Shown here: positions 46,818-53,887 of the stretch, in pieces
Position numbering within the stretch: the stretch's first letter is position 1
How the letters are laid out: every line of letters starts with the position of its first letter
Assembly (NCBI GenBank): GCA_003246335.1
Contig: QKAR01000145.1
Location: 1 to 64,000, forward strand
Reading direction: 5' to 3'
Source of the DNA: Spirochaetales bacterium
GTDB lineage: Bacteria > Spirochaetota > Spirochaetia > Treponematales > Treponemataceae
Length of the DNA: 64,000 bases
The notes under the pieces: generated by a model
Database searches by the model: none
What the model was told of the DNA's origin: nothing
What the model saw: only the letters and a program-made list of their open reading frames with translations
Program-made: the position numbers and the translations under genes

Positions 46818-47357
46818 TTACCAGGTTTCCCGGTGAATTTTACTTTCGTCGAATTTATCCAGGGCGGGTCGGTCGCCGTCGGCGGGCACTCCGATAGGAA
46901 CGACGCACAACGGTATCGCCGATTCCGGGATCGCGCACTCGTCTTTCACGGCGTCAATCCTTTCCCTTTCGGGGTAAACGGCCGTCCAAACCGCCCCATA
47001 ACGGAGCGCGTGAGCGGCGAGCAAAATGTTTTCGGCGGCGGCTGAGCAATCCAGCGGCCAATAGCGTTCGGCGAACTGCCCGTCCTGATTCGGCAGTCCG
47101 CACACGACGATCGCGGCGCCCGCCTTATCGAGCATTTTCGCGTAAGGCAGTCGGTCTCGAAGGCGCGCGAGCCGGTCTTTCTCGGTGACGACGACGAAAG
47201 CCCAGGGTTGGACGTTTACCGCCGACGGCGCGGCCATGCCCGCGCGCACGAGCGTCCGCAAATCCTCCTCGGGAATCCCTTCGCCGGTGAAGCTGCGCAC
47301 GCTGCGGCGCGAAAGCAGTTCCTGGATGAAATTTTCGTTCCGATTATTTTTCCCCAT
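46818..47357 (-). CDS. Nitroreductase-family FMN oxidoreductase
   Basis: 179 residues. The N-terminal 'LLSRRSVRSFTGEGIPEEDL', 'AGMAAPSAVNVQPWAFVVV' and C-terminal 'SAAAENILLAAHALRYGAVW' with 'LCVVPIGVPAD' are typical of the NADH/NADPH nitroreductase fold with FMN bound by the Arg-rich N-terminus. Substrate unknown. Start ATG at 47357 with GGAAGGAG upstream. Divergent from a flavodoxin-like protein gene, sharing a 95-bp intergenic region that has a palindrome. Confidence 0.9.
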   Translation of the reverse strand: MGKNNRNENFIQELLSRRSVRSFTGEGIPEEDLRTLVRAGMAAPSAVNVQPWAFVVVTEKDRLARLRDRLPYAKMLDKAGAAIVVCGLPNQDGQFAERYWPLDCSAAAENILLAAHALRYGAVWTAVYPERERIDAVKDECAIPESAIPLCVVPIGVPADGDRPALDKFDESKIHRETW

Positions 47358-47374
47358 GATCGCTCCTTCCGTTG

Positions 47375-47386
47375 CGTATGCATACG
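47375..47386. promoter_or_regulatory. Palindrome between divergent flavoenzyme genes
   Basis: A perfect 12-bp palindrome CGTATGCATACG in the 95-bp region between the nitroreductase (start 47357) and the flavodoxin-like gene (start 47453). An AT-rich TATAATATATC-type -10 region for the leftward gene lies just beside it. A candidate operator for a regulator shared by both genes. Confidence 0.35.
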
Positions 47387-47452
47387 GTTAGATATATTAT
47401 AAGCGCGCTAGGATATCGCGGCAATCGAGAATCATTCCTATAAGGAGTTTGT

Positions 47453-48076
47453 ATGAAAGCCCTACTTTTAAACGGAAGTCCGCATCCCCGAGGCTGCACG
47501 GGGACGGCCCTGTCGCTCGTGGCAAACGAGCTTGAAGCCGCGGGCATCGGCGCCGATTTTTTTCAGCTCGATAAGAAACCGATTCGCGGATGCATCGCCT
47601 GCGGGGCTTGTTCCGACGGGCGGGGAAAGTGCGCGTTTGACGACGATCAGGCCAACCGTTTCCTCGAGAAAATGGATGAGTCCGACGCCCTCGTCATCGG
47701 CTCCCCGGTGTACTACGCCGGGGCGAACGGCGCCCTCGTGGCCTTGCTCAATCGCGCTTTTTACGCGGGAAAAAGCTTCGCCTATAAGCCCGGCGCCGTG
47801 GTCGTTTCCGCGCGTCGCGCCGGAACTACCGCGACCATCGACGAACTGTCGAAATTCCTCTCGATTTCCTGTATGCCGATCGTTACTTCGCGGTATTGGA
47901 CCATGGTGCACGGCTCGAACGCCGAGGATGTCGCCAAGGACCGGGAGGGCGTTCAGATCATGCGCACGCTCGGGAAAAACCTCGCGTGGATGATGAAAAG
48001 CCTCGACGCCGGACGAGCGGCAGGAATTCTCCCTCCGCCGGAAGAGCAATGGGATCGAACCGACTTTAACCACTAA
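47453..48076 (+). CDS. Flavodoxin-like NAD(P)H-dependent FMN reductase / iron-sulfur flavoprotein-like
   Basis: 207 residues. The N-terminal 'KALLLNGSPHPRGCTGTALS' is the FMN phosphate loop; 'PIRGCIACGACSDGRGKCAFDDD' gives a compact Cys set (C-x2-C-x2-C, then a later Cys) like that of iron-sulfur flavoproteins, here read in pieces 'CIACGAC' and 'KCAF'. 'DALVIGSPVYYAGANG' is the flavodoxin-fold second FMN loop. Probably a small electron-transfer or quinone/azo-type reductase. AAGGAG precedes the ATG. Followed by a CoA-disulfide-reductase-like gene, so part of a redox group. Confidence 0.87.
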   Translation: MKALLLNGSPHPRGCTGTALSLVANELEAAGIGADFFQLDKKPIRGCIACGACSDGRGKCAFDDDQANRFLEKMDESDALVIGSPVYYAGANGALVALLNRAFYAGKSFAYKPGAVVVSARRAGTTATIDELSKFLSISCMPIVTSRYWTMVHGSNAEDVAKDREGVQIMRTLGKNLAWMMKSLDAGRAAGILPPPEEQWDRTDFNH

Positions 48077-48191
48077 TTGTTTTCGTCGCGCAAGCCTCGT
48101 CGTCGCCCGCGCGCGGCGTCTCGCTTGCGTGACCAGGTTACGGAAATATTCCCTCTCGCCTCCTATACTTAAAAACATACGGAGGCGAAAC

Positions 48192-49886
48192 ATGAAATTG
48201 TTGATTGTGGGCGGCGTTGCCGGCGGCGCCACGGCGGCGGCCCGGGCGCGGCGCGTGTCGGAAAAGGCGGAAATAACCCTGCTCGAACGCGGGCCGTACG
48301 TTTCGTTCGCGAATTGCGGACTTCCCTATTATATTTCCGGCGATATCGCCAAGCGCTCCCAATTGCTTTTGCAAACTCCCGAGGGCTTCGACAGCAGGTA
48401 CGGCGTCAAGGTTCACTTGCGCACCGAGGCGGTCGAGATTGACCGCGCGAATAAGCGCGTGAAGGCCGTCGGGCCCGACGGCGAGACTTGGTTCCCCTAC
48501 GATAAATTAATTCTCGCCCAGGGCGGGAATCCCATCATGCCCCCGCTTCCCGGCTCCGACGCGACGCATGCGTTCAAGCTGTGGACGGTTCCCGACGTCG
48601 ACCGCATACAAACGTTCATAAAAGAATCGAGCCCAAAGACGGCGGTCGTCGTCGGCGGCGGCTTCATCGGGCTTGAGATGGCCGAGGCCTTTCACGCGCG
48701 CGGCATCGCGACCACGGTCGTGGAACTCGCGCCGCAGGTCATGGCGGTCATGGACCCGGAATTCGGCGCGCGGATCAAAGGCCGACTGGAGTCGGCCGGG
48801 CTCGGCGTCGTTACCGGCGTGGGCCTGAAGGCCGTATTGCCCGAGACGAAAGAAGTCGAGCTTTCCGACGGGAGGAAAATTCCCGCCGAGCTCGTGCTGT
48901 TTTCCGTCGGAGTTAAACCCGAGCTAACGCTCGTCAAGGCCGCCGGCCTCGCGCTCGGCGAGTCGGGTGGCCTTCTCGTGGACGAGTTTCTCCGCACGAG
49001 CGATCCCGACATTTACGCGGCCGGCGACATGGTCGAGGTCACTCAGAAAGTCTCCGGCCGAAAAGTCCGCATACCGCTCGCCGGCCCGGCGAACCGGCAG
49101 GGGCGCATCGCGGCGACGAACGCCGTGGTCGCCGCCTTTCACGCGGAGTGCGGCCCCGACTGCGTTCCCGTCGCGCCCCTACGCTACGCGGGCGCGCTCG
49201 GCACGAGCGTCGTGAAAGTTCTCGACGCGACCGCCGCGTCGACCGGATTGACCGAAAAGGCGGCGCGCGACGCGGGTTACGCGGTCGGTTCCTCCATCGT
49301 CCACAAGGATCACCACGCCGGCTATTATCCCGGCGGTAAGACGCTTTCCTTGAAGCTCGTGTACGACCGCAAGACTCGGCGGGTGCTCGGCGCCCAAGCG
49401 TTCGGCGAGGCGGGCGTGGAGAAGCGGATCGACGTCGTCGCCACCGCCCTCGCGGGAAAGCTTACCGTCGACGATCTCGCCGAGCTCGATCTCGCCTACG
49501 CGCCGCCGTACTCAAGCGCGAACGACCCGCTCAACATGGCGGCCTTCGTCGCGCTAAACGACCTTACGGGCTTTAGCCCGACGCTGACCGCTCCCGAGGC
49601 CGCCGCGCGGTACAAGCCGGAAACGGGCCTTTTGCTCGACGTTCGCAACTTGGGCGAGTTTGAGCGCGGTCACGTCTCGGGCGCGAAAAACGTGCCGGTC
49701 GACGAATTGCGGTCTCGCATCGCGGAAGTTCCCCGCGAAAAAGAAATATTCGTGTACTGCGCGGTGGGCTTCCGGGGCCATCTCGCGGTGAGGATTCTCA
49801 AGGAAAACGGATTCCCGTCGGTTTGGAACGTGACGGGAGGATATACCAGCATTCGGGCGAACGACGCCTTTACGGAGGAAAAATAA
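48192..49886 (+). CDS. CoA-disulfide reductase-like FAD enzyme with C-terminal rhodanese
   Basis: 564 residues from the ATG at 48192 with GGAGG upstream. Residues ~1-445 are a pyridine nucleotide-disulfide oxidoreductase: FAD loop 'LLIVGGVAGGATAAARARR', single active Cys in 'SFANCGLPYYISG', NAD(P)H loop 'TAVVVGGGFIGLEMAE', 'IYAAGDMVE', and a dimerisation domain. Residues ~465-560 are a rhodanese ('LLDVRNLGEFERGHV', active Cys in 'FVYCAVGFRG'). This CoADR-RHD layout is known for CoA-disulfide, CoA-persulfide or polysulfide reduction. The stop overlaps the next rhodanese start (TAATG). Confidence 0.93.
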   Translation: MKLLIVGGVAGGATAAARARRVSEKAEITLLERGPYVSFANCGLPYYISGDIAKRSQLLLQTPEGFDSRYGVKVHLRTEAVEIDRANKRVKAVGPDGETWFPYDKLILAQGGNPIMPPLPGSDATHAFKLWTVPDVDRIQTFIKESSPKTAVVVGGGFIGLEMAEAFHARGIATTVVELAPQVMAVMDPEFGARIKGRLESAGLGVVTGVGLKAVLPETKEVELSDGRKIPAELVLFSVGVKPELTLVKAAGLALGESGGLLVDEFLRTSDPDIYAAGDMVEVTQKVSGRKVRIPLAGPANRQGRIAATNAVVAAFHAECGPDCVPVAPLRYAGALGTSVVKVLDATAASTGLTEKAARDAGYAVGSSIVHKDHHAGYYPGGKTLSLKLVYDRKTRRVLGAQAFGEAGVEKRIDVVATALAGKLTVDDLAELDLAYAPPYSSANDPLNMAAFVALNDLTGFSPTLTAPEAAARYKPETGLLLDVRNLGEFERGHVSGAKNVPVDELRSRIAEVPREKEIFVYCAVGFRGHLAVRILKENGFPSVWNVTGGYTSIRANDAFTEEK

Positions 49887-50155
49887 TGAGCGGTATCAAG
49901 GAAAAAATTCTCGCGGGGGCGAAAATCATCGACGTCCGCACGCCGGACGAATACGCGGACGGCTGCTATCCGGGGGCGGTAAACATTCCGGTGAATCAGC
50001 TGCCGCAGCGCATGTCCGAAGTGGGATCGAAAGACAAGCCGATCGTCGTGTATTGCGCCTCGGGCAGCCGGAGTTCGGTCGCTCAGGCGATGCTGAAGGC
50101 TCAGGGCTACGCGGACGTGACGAACGCCGGTGGCCTCGACGACATGCCGGCTTAG
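49886..50155 (+). CDS. Small cytoplasmic rhodanese
   Basis: 89 residues, a single rhodanese domain: 'KIIDVRTPDEYADGCYPGAVNIP' region (in part 'IDVRTPDEYADG') and active-site loop 'VVYCASGSRSS' with the persulfide Cys. It would shuttle sulfane sulfur. Its ATG overlaps the stop of the CoA-disulfide-reductase-like gene and the next rhodanese gene follows 9 nt later, so the three form one operon. Confidence 0.93.
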   Translation: MSGIKEKILAGAKIIDVRTPDEYADGCYPGAVNIPVNQLPQRMSEVGSKDKPIVVYCASGSRSSVAQAMLKAQGYADVTNAGGLDDMPA

Positions 50156-50164
50156 GAGGGATTA

Positions 50165-50563
50165 ATGAGAAAAACGAAACCGCGCGGCGCGTTTGCCGCG
50201 CTTTTGTCGGCCCTCATCCTCGTCGGCGGGGGCTGCGCGGCGGCTGAAACGTCCGGCGGTCTTATTGAGCCCGCTGAGGCGAAAGCCCTGATGGCCGCCA
50301 ACGCGAAAACGGTATTGCTTGACGTGCGCACGGCGGAGGAATTCGCCGCGGGCCACATCGCCGGCGCGAAGCTGTTGCCGTACGACGCGATCGACGCCTC
50401 CTCGGCCTCGGGATCCATCCCCTCGAAAGACGTTCCGGTGATCGTTTATTGCCGAAGCGGCCGTCGTTCCGCGATAGCCGCGAAAACGCTTCGCGACCTC
50501 GGGTACCGAACGGTGTGGGATCTTGGGGCCATCGGAGCGTGGCCCTACGGCACGGTAAAGTAA
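50165..50563 (+). CDS. Exported rhodanese lipoprotein
   Basis: 132 residues with a lipoprotein signal ('FAALLSALILVGGGC', Cys near 24), then a rhodanese domain: 'VLLDVRTAEEFAAGHIAGA' and the active loop 'VIVYCRSGRRSA' with Cys. GGAGG precedes the ATG. This puts a third sulfurtransferase domain outside the cytoplasm, next to two cytoplasmic ones encoded just before. The substrate could be extracellular polysulfide or thiosulfate; this is inference. Followed by a strong terminator. Confidence 0.92.
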   Translation: MRKTKPRGAFAALLSALILVGGGCAAAETSGGLIEPAEAKALMAANAKTVLLDVRTAEEFAAGHIAGAKLLPYDAIDASSASGSIPSKDVPVIVYCRSGRRSAIAAKTLRDLGYRTVWDLGAIGAWPYGTVK

Positions 50564-50570
50564 CGCGATA

Positions 50571-50604
50571 AAACGCCTCGGGTTATTCCCGGGGCGTTTT
50601 TTTT
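50571..50604 (+). terminator. Terminator after the rhodanese operon
   Basis: Stem AAACGCC-T-CGGG / CCCG-G-GGCGTTT around a short TTATT loop, followed by a run of eight T. Located 8 nt after the stop. Confidence 0.88.
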
Positions 50605-50683
50605 GTAGGAAGGCGCGAGATTGTCAAATTTGTCTAATTAAGAATAATTCCGATTAATTTTTCGAAATTTACCTCCGATATTC

Positions 50684-50711
50684 TTGACATCAACTATATA
50701 TGGTGTATATT
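50684..50711 (+). promoter_or_regulatory. nrdD promoter with NrdR-like box
   Basis: TTGACA (50684-50689), 16-bp spacer, TATATT (50706-50711), about 46 nt before the TTG start. The spacer holds a sequence matching the NrdR box consensus (acaCwATATaTwGtgt) at 13 of 16 positions (50691-50706). A second, weaker palindromic site, CGCATATATGTAGCG (50721-50735), lies about three helical turns downstream. NrdR-type repression by ATP/dATP is predicted. Confidence 0.6.
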
Positions 50712-50756
50712 ACCATACGCCGCATATATGTAGCGGTGCTTGAAAGGGGCTAAGTT

Positions 50757-53054
50757 TTGATAAAAAGCATTCAAAAACGGGATGGGCGCGTCGTTCTCTA
50801 TGATGAAACGAAAATCGCGAACGCGATTTTAAAGGCGATGGAAGCGGCTAATGAGGGCACTGCCTTTAACGCGGCGCAAATCGCCAACGCAGTCGAGAAA
50901 TCTTTGGAAAACCGATTTGGGGAAAATCCCCCAAAAATCGAGGAAATACAGGATCAAGTCGAAAAAGAGCTGATGGTCGCCGGGTTCGAGGAAGCCGCGA
51001 AACGCTTCATTCTGTATCGGGCCGAGCGGACGCGCGTTCGCGAAACGCACACGCGCCTCATGAAAATTTTTGACGAGCTGACGAATACCGAGGCGACGAA
51101 AAGCGACCTCAAGCGCGATAACGCGAACATCGACGGCGATACCGCCATGGGTACCATGCTGAAGTACGGAAGCGAGGCGGCGAAAGATTATTACGAAAAA
51201 TACCTTTTGACGCCGGAGCAAAGCGAGGCCCATCGCAACGGCGATATCCATATCCACGATTTCGACTTTTACTCGCTGACGACGACATGTTGCCAAATTC
51301 AGCTGACGAAGCTCTTTAAGGGAGGGTTTTCCACCGGGCATGGGCACCTTCGCGAGCCGAACGATATTCAAAGCTATTCCGCCCTCGCATGTATCGCGAT
51401 TCAGTCGAACCAGAATGACCAGCACGGCGGCCAGAGTATCGTCGACTTCGACTATGGGCTCGCCCCCGGCGTCGCGAAAACCTATCGAAAGAGCTATTTG
51501 CGCAATCTCTATAAGGGTTTCGAGCTTTTGGCGCCGGACGCGGTCGCGTCAGGCTCGATTTCTCCCGAGTCGCTGAAAGCCGTCGCCGCTGAAATCGAGG
51601 GCGAGACGGGAAAATACCCCCGCGTCACCGCCGACGCTGACTACCACGCGGCGGAAAAAACGGCGCTCGCGGCGAAAGGCGTTTCGCTTGAAACCGTCGA
51701 GCACGTTCAGGCGTTCGCCCTCAAAGAAGCGCTCGCGGAAACCGAAAAATCGACGTTTCAGGCCATGGAAGCGCTCATCCACAACCTCAACACGATGCAC
51801 TCCCGCGCGGGCGCGCAAACGCCGTTCAGCTCGATTAATTACGGAACGGACATATCGCCCGAGGGACGCATGGTCATGCGGAACGTGCTCAAGGCGACGG
51901 ACGCTGGCCTCGGCCTCGGCGAGACGCCCATATTCCCGATTCAGATTTTCCGCGTGAAGGACGGCGTCAATTACCGCGAAGGCGACCCGAATTACGACCT
52001 GTTCGTGCAAGCCTGCGAAGTGAGCGCGAAGCGACTGTTCCCCAACTTCAGCTTTATCGACGCGCCGTTCAACCTTCCGTACTATCGGCCAGGTCACCCG
52101 GAAACCGAGGTCGCGTACATGGGCTGCCGCACGCGCGTCATGGGCAACACCCACGATCCGTCGAAAGAGGTCGCCCCGGGGCGCGGTAACCTCTCGTTCA
52201 CCTCGATAAACCTGCCGCGTCTCGCGATCGAGAGCGCCGGCGACGAAAAAAAATTCTACGCCTCGCTGACCGAACGCATGGCGCTCGTCGTCAATCAATT
52301 GCTCGACCGGTTCGCCATCCAAAGCGCGAAGCACGTGTACAACTATCCGTTCTTGATGGGGCAGGGCGTGTGGATCGACAGCGAGAAGCTCGGCTATTCC
52401 GACACGGTCGGGGAAGTCCTGAAAGAGGGAACCCTGAGCGTCGGTTTCATCGGCCTCGCGGAAACGCTCGTGGCCCTCTACGGGCATCATCACGGCGAGA
52501 GCGAAGAGATGCAGAAAAAAGGCCTTGAGATCGTCTCGTTCATGCGGAAGTATCTCGACGACGAAAGCGCGCGCCGGAAGCTTAATTTCACCCTGCTCGC
52601 CACGCCGGCGGAAGGCCTTTCCGGAAGATTCGTCCGCATCGACCGAAAGAAATACGGCTCGATTCCCGGCGTTACCGACAAGGATTACTATACGAACTCT
52701 TTCCACGTGCCCGTGCGCTTTAAAATTTCCGCATACGACAAGATCCATAAGGAAGCGCCCTATCACGCGCTGACGAACGCCGGCCATATCAGTTACGTGG
52801 AGCTTGACGGCGACACGACGAACAACGTCGAGGCGTTCATGGCCGTCATTCGCTGCATGCACGACGCGGGGATCGGCTACGGCTCGATTAACCACCCGGT
52901 CGACCGCGATCCCGTGTGCGGCTACAGCGGCATCATCGGCGAAACCTGCCCGCGCTGCGGACGCCGCGCCGGCGAGCCGGTGACGGAAGAAAAACTGCGA
53001 GAATTGCGCCTGAAGTACAAGAATATTCCCGCGCTGAAATTTTGCGATTGCTAA
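50757..53054 (+). CDS. nrdD: Anaerobic ribonucleoside-triphosphate reductase, large part lacking the glycyl-radical segment
   Basis: 765 residues from a TTG with AAAGGGG upstream. An N-terminal ATP-cone (~1-95, 'VVLYDETKIANAILKAM') is followed by the class III RNR barrel ('DIHIHDFDFYSLTTTCCQIQL' region, 'NTMHSRAGAQTPFSSINYG', 'GNLSFTSINLPRLAI'). It makes dNTPs anaerobically. The C-terminus has 'DPVCGYSGIIGETCPRCGRR' and ends 'KFCDC', consistent with a zinc site. The usual final motif RRVCGYLG/RVTGYLS...RFxxGKxxExxxRVKH with the radical Gly is missing; it occurs instead in the separate 54-residue ORF that follows in the same frame. Confidence 0.93.
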   Translation: MIKSIQKRDGRVVLYDETKIANAILKAMEAANEGTAFNAAQIANAVEKSLENRFGENPPKIEEIQDQVEKELMVAGFEEAAKRFILYRAERTRVRETHTRLMKIFDELTNTEATKSDLKRDNANIDGDTAMGTMLKYGSEAAKDYYEKYLLTPEQSEAHRNGDIHIHDFDFYSLTTTCCQIQLTKLFKGGFSTGHGHLREPNDIQSYSALACIAIQSNQNDQHGGQSIVDFDYGLAPGVAKTYRKSYLRNLYKGFELLAPDAVASGSISPESLKAVAAEIEGETGKYPRVTADADYHAAEKTALAAKGVSLETVEHVQAFALKEALAETEKSTFQAMEALIHNLNTMHSRAGAQTPFSSINYGTDISPEGRMVMRNVLKATDAGLGLGETPIFPIQIFRVKDGVNYREGDPNYDLFVQACEVSAKRLFPNFSFIDAPFNLPYYRPGHPETEVAYMGCRTRVMGNTHDPSKEVAPGRGNLSFTSINLPRLAIESAGDEKKFYASLTERMALVVNQLLDRFAIQSAKHVYNYPFLMGQGVWIDSEKLGYSDTVGEVLKEGTLSVGFIGLAETLVALYGHHHGESEEMQKKGLEIVSFMRKYLDDESARRKLNFTLLATPAEGLSGRFVRIDRKKYGSIPGVTDKDYYTNSFHVPVRFKISAYDKIHKEAPYHALTNAGHISYVELDGDTTNNVEAFMAVIRCMHDAGIGYGSINHPVDRDPVCGYSGIIGETCPRCGRRAGEPVTEEKLRELRLKYKNIPALKFCDC

Positions 53055-53066
53055 AAAGGAGAAAAA

Positions 53067-53231
53067 ATGGAACCGAAAGAAATGAACCATGAGAGCGCCG
53101 CCGCGCAGTACGGAAAGGACGTCGGCTTTGAGCGCATTCGCCGGATCACCGGGTACCTCGTCGGGACGCTCGACCGCTTTAACGACGCCAAGCGCGCCGA
53201 GGAAGGCGATCGGGTTAAGCATGGCCTGTGA
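53067..53231 (+). CDS. Separate glycyl-radical segment of class III RNR (54 residues)
   Basis: A 54-residue ORF with its own ribosome site (AAAGGAG) 4 codons after, and in the same frame as, the nrdD stop. Residues 21-52 ('GFERIRRITGYLVGTLDRF', 'NDAKRAEEGDRVKH') match the extreme C-terminus of single-chain NrdD proteins (E. coli: RRVCGYLG, RPFNAGKQEE, RRVKH), with Gly29 at the radical position. It would have to associate with NrdD to complete the active site and be activated by NrdG, encoded next with an 11-bp overlap. The stop codon plus the intervening ribosome site suggest a real split rather than a sequencing error. The function is inferred from the alignment made by eye. Confidence 0.8.
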   Translation: MEPKEMNHESAAAQYGKDVGFERIRRITGYLVGTLDRFNDAKRAEEGDRVKHGL

Positions 53232-53844
53232 TTGCGCCCTGGCGCCGAGCCGCGAACCCGTCGCGGGTTCAGCGCCGGCGCGCGCGACGCCGATCCCGCT
53301 GTCGAATCCGATTCTGAATCTCGCCGGTATCGTCCAGGATTCCATCGTGGACGGACCGGGAATTCGCTGCGCGATTTTCGCGCAAGGCTGTTCGCACGCC
53401 TGTCCCGGCTGCCATAACCCGGCGACGCACCCGTTTGGGATCGGCGTCGATATAGGCGTCGAAGAGATCGTTTCGCTCGTGCGGTCGAACCCGCTGGTAA
53501 GCGGCGTGACGCTTTCGGGCGGCGATCCGTTTTTCCAGGCCGAAGGATTCTCCGTTCTTGCCGCGCGGCTGAAGCGTCTCGGTTACGAGGTGGCGGCCTA
53601 TACCGGTTTTACCTGGGAATCGCTGCTATCGTCGCGAGATCCGTCGGTTCAGGATTTGCTCCGCAATTTGGACATACTCGTCGATGGGCCGTTTTCTCTC
53701 GCCGAGCGGGACCTTTCGCTCCGCTTTCGCGGGAGCGGGAATCAACGCGTCATCGACGTGAAAAAAAGCTTCGCGGCGGACGCGGCGCGATCCGACGCGG
53801 TTTTCGCGCCGATTCTGTGCGCCGAGCGCCGATGGGTCGGTTAG
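53221..53844 (+). CDS. nrdG: Anaerobic ribonucleotide reductase-activating protein
   Basis: 207 residues from the ATG at 53221, overlapping the small radical-subunit ORF by 11 bp. Radical-SAM cluster motif 'CSHACPGCHNP' (CxxxCxxC), preceded by 'SIVDGPGIRCAIFAQG' and followed by 'GVTLSGGDPFFQ'. It uses a [4Fe-4S] cluster and SAM to generate the glycyl radical on class III RNR. The first ~35 residues ('CDCALAPSREPVAGSAPARA') are an extension before the usual start of NrdG. The longer open frame upstream is the antisense-free shadow of the small ORF. Confidence 0.94.
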   Translation: MACDCALAPSREPVAGSAPARATPIPLSNPILNLAGIVQDSIVDGPGIRCAIFAQGCSHACPGCHNPATHPFGIGVDIGVEEIVSLVRSNPLVSGVTLSGGDPFFQAEGFSVLAARLKRLGYEVAAYTGFTWESLLSSRDPSVQDLLRNLDILVDGPFSLAERDLSLRFRGSGNQRVIDVKKSFAADAARSDAVFAPILCAERRWVG

Positions 53845-53887
53845 GGGCCGCTCTCGCGGCGGGTTTCCGGTTTTCCCGTCTCCTCGC

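Noticed and set aside
53052..53066. Frameshift or nonsense mutation splitting nrdD
   Set aside because: The two parts are in the same frame and the gap contains a well-formed ribosome site (AAAGGAG) before the ATG, so a functional split is likelier than decay; read-through of the TAA remains possible.
51549..53345. 598-codon open frame on the minus strand
   Set aside because: It lies wholly antisense to nrdD, which has clear family motifs; the Arg/His/Val-rich translation is what a GC-rich antisense frame gives.
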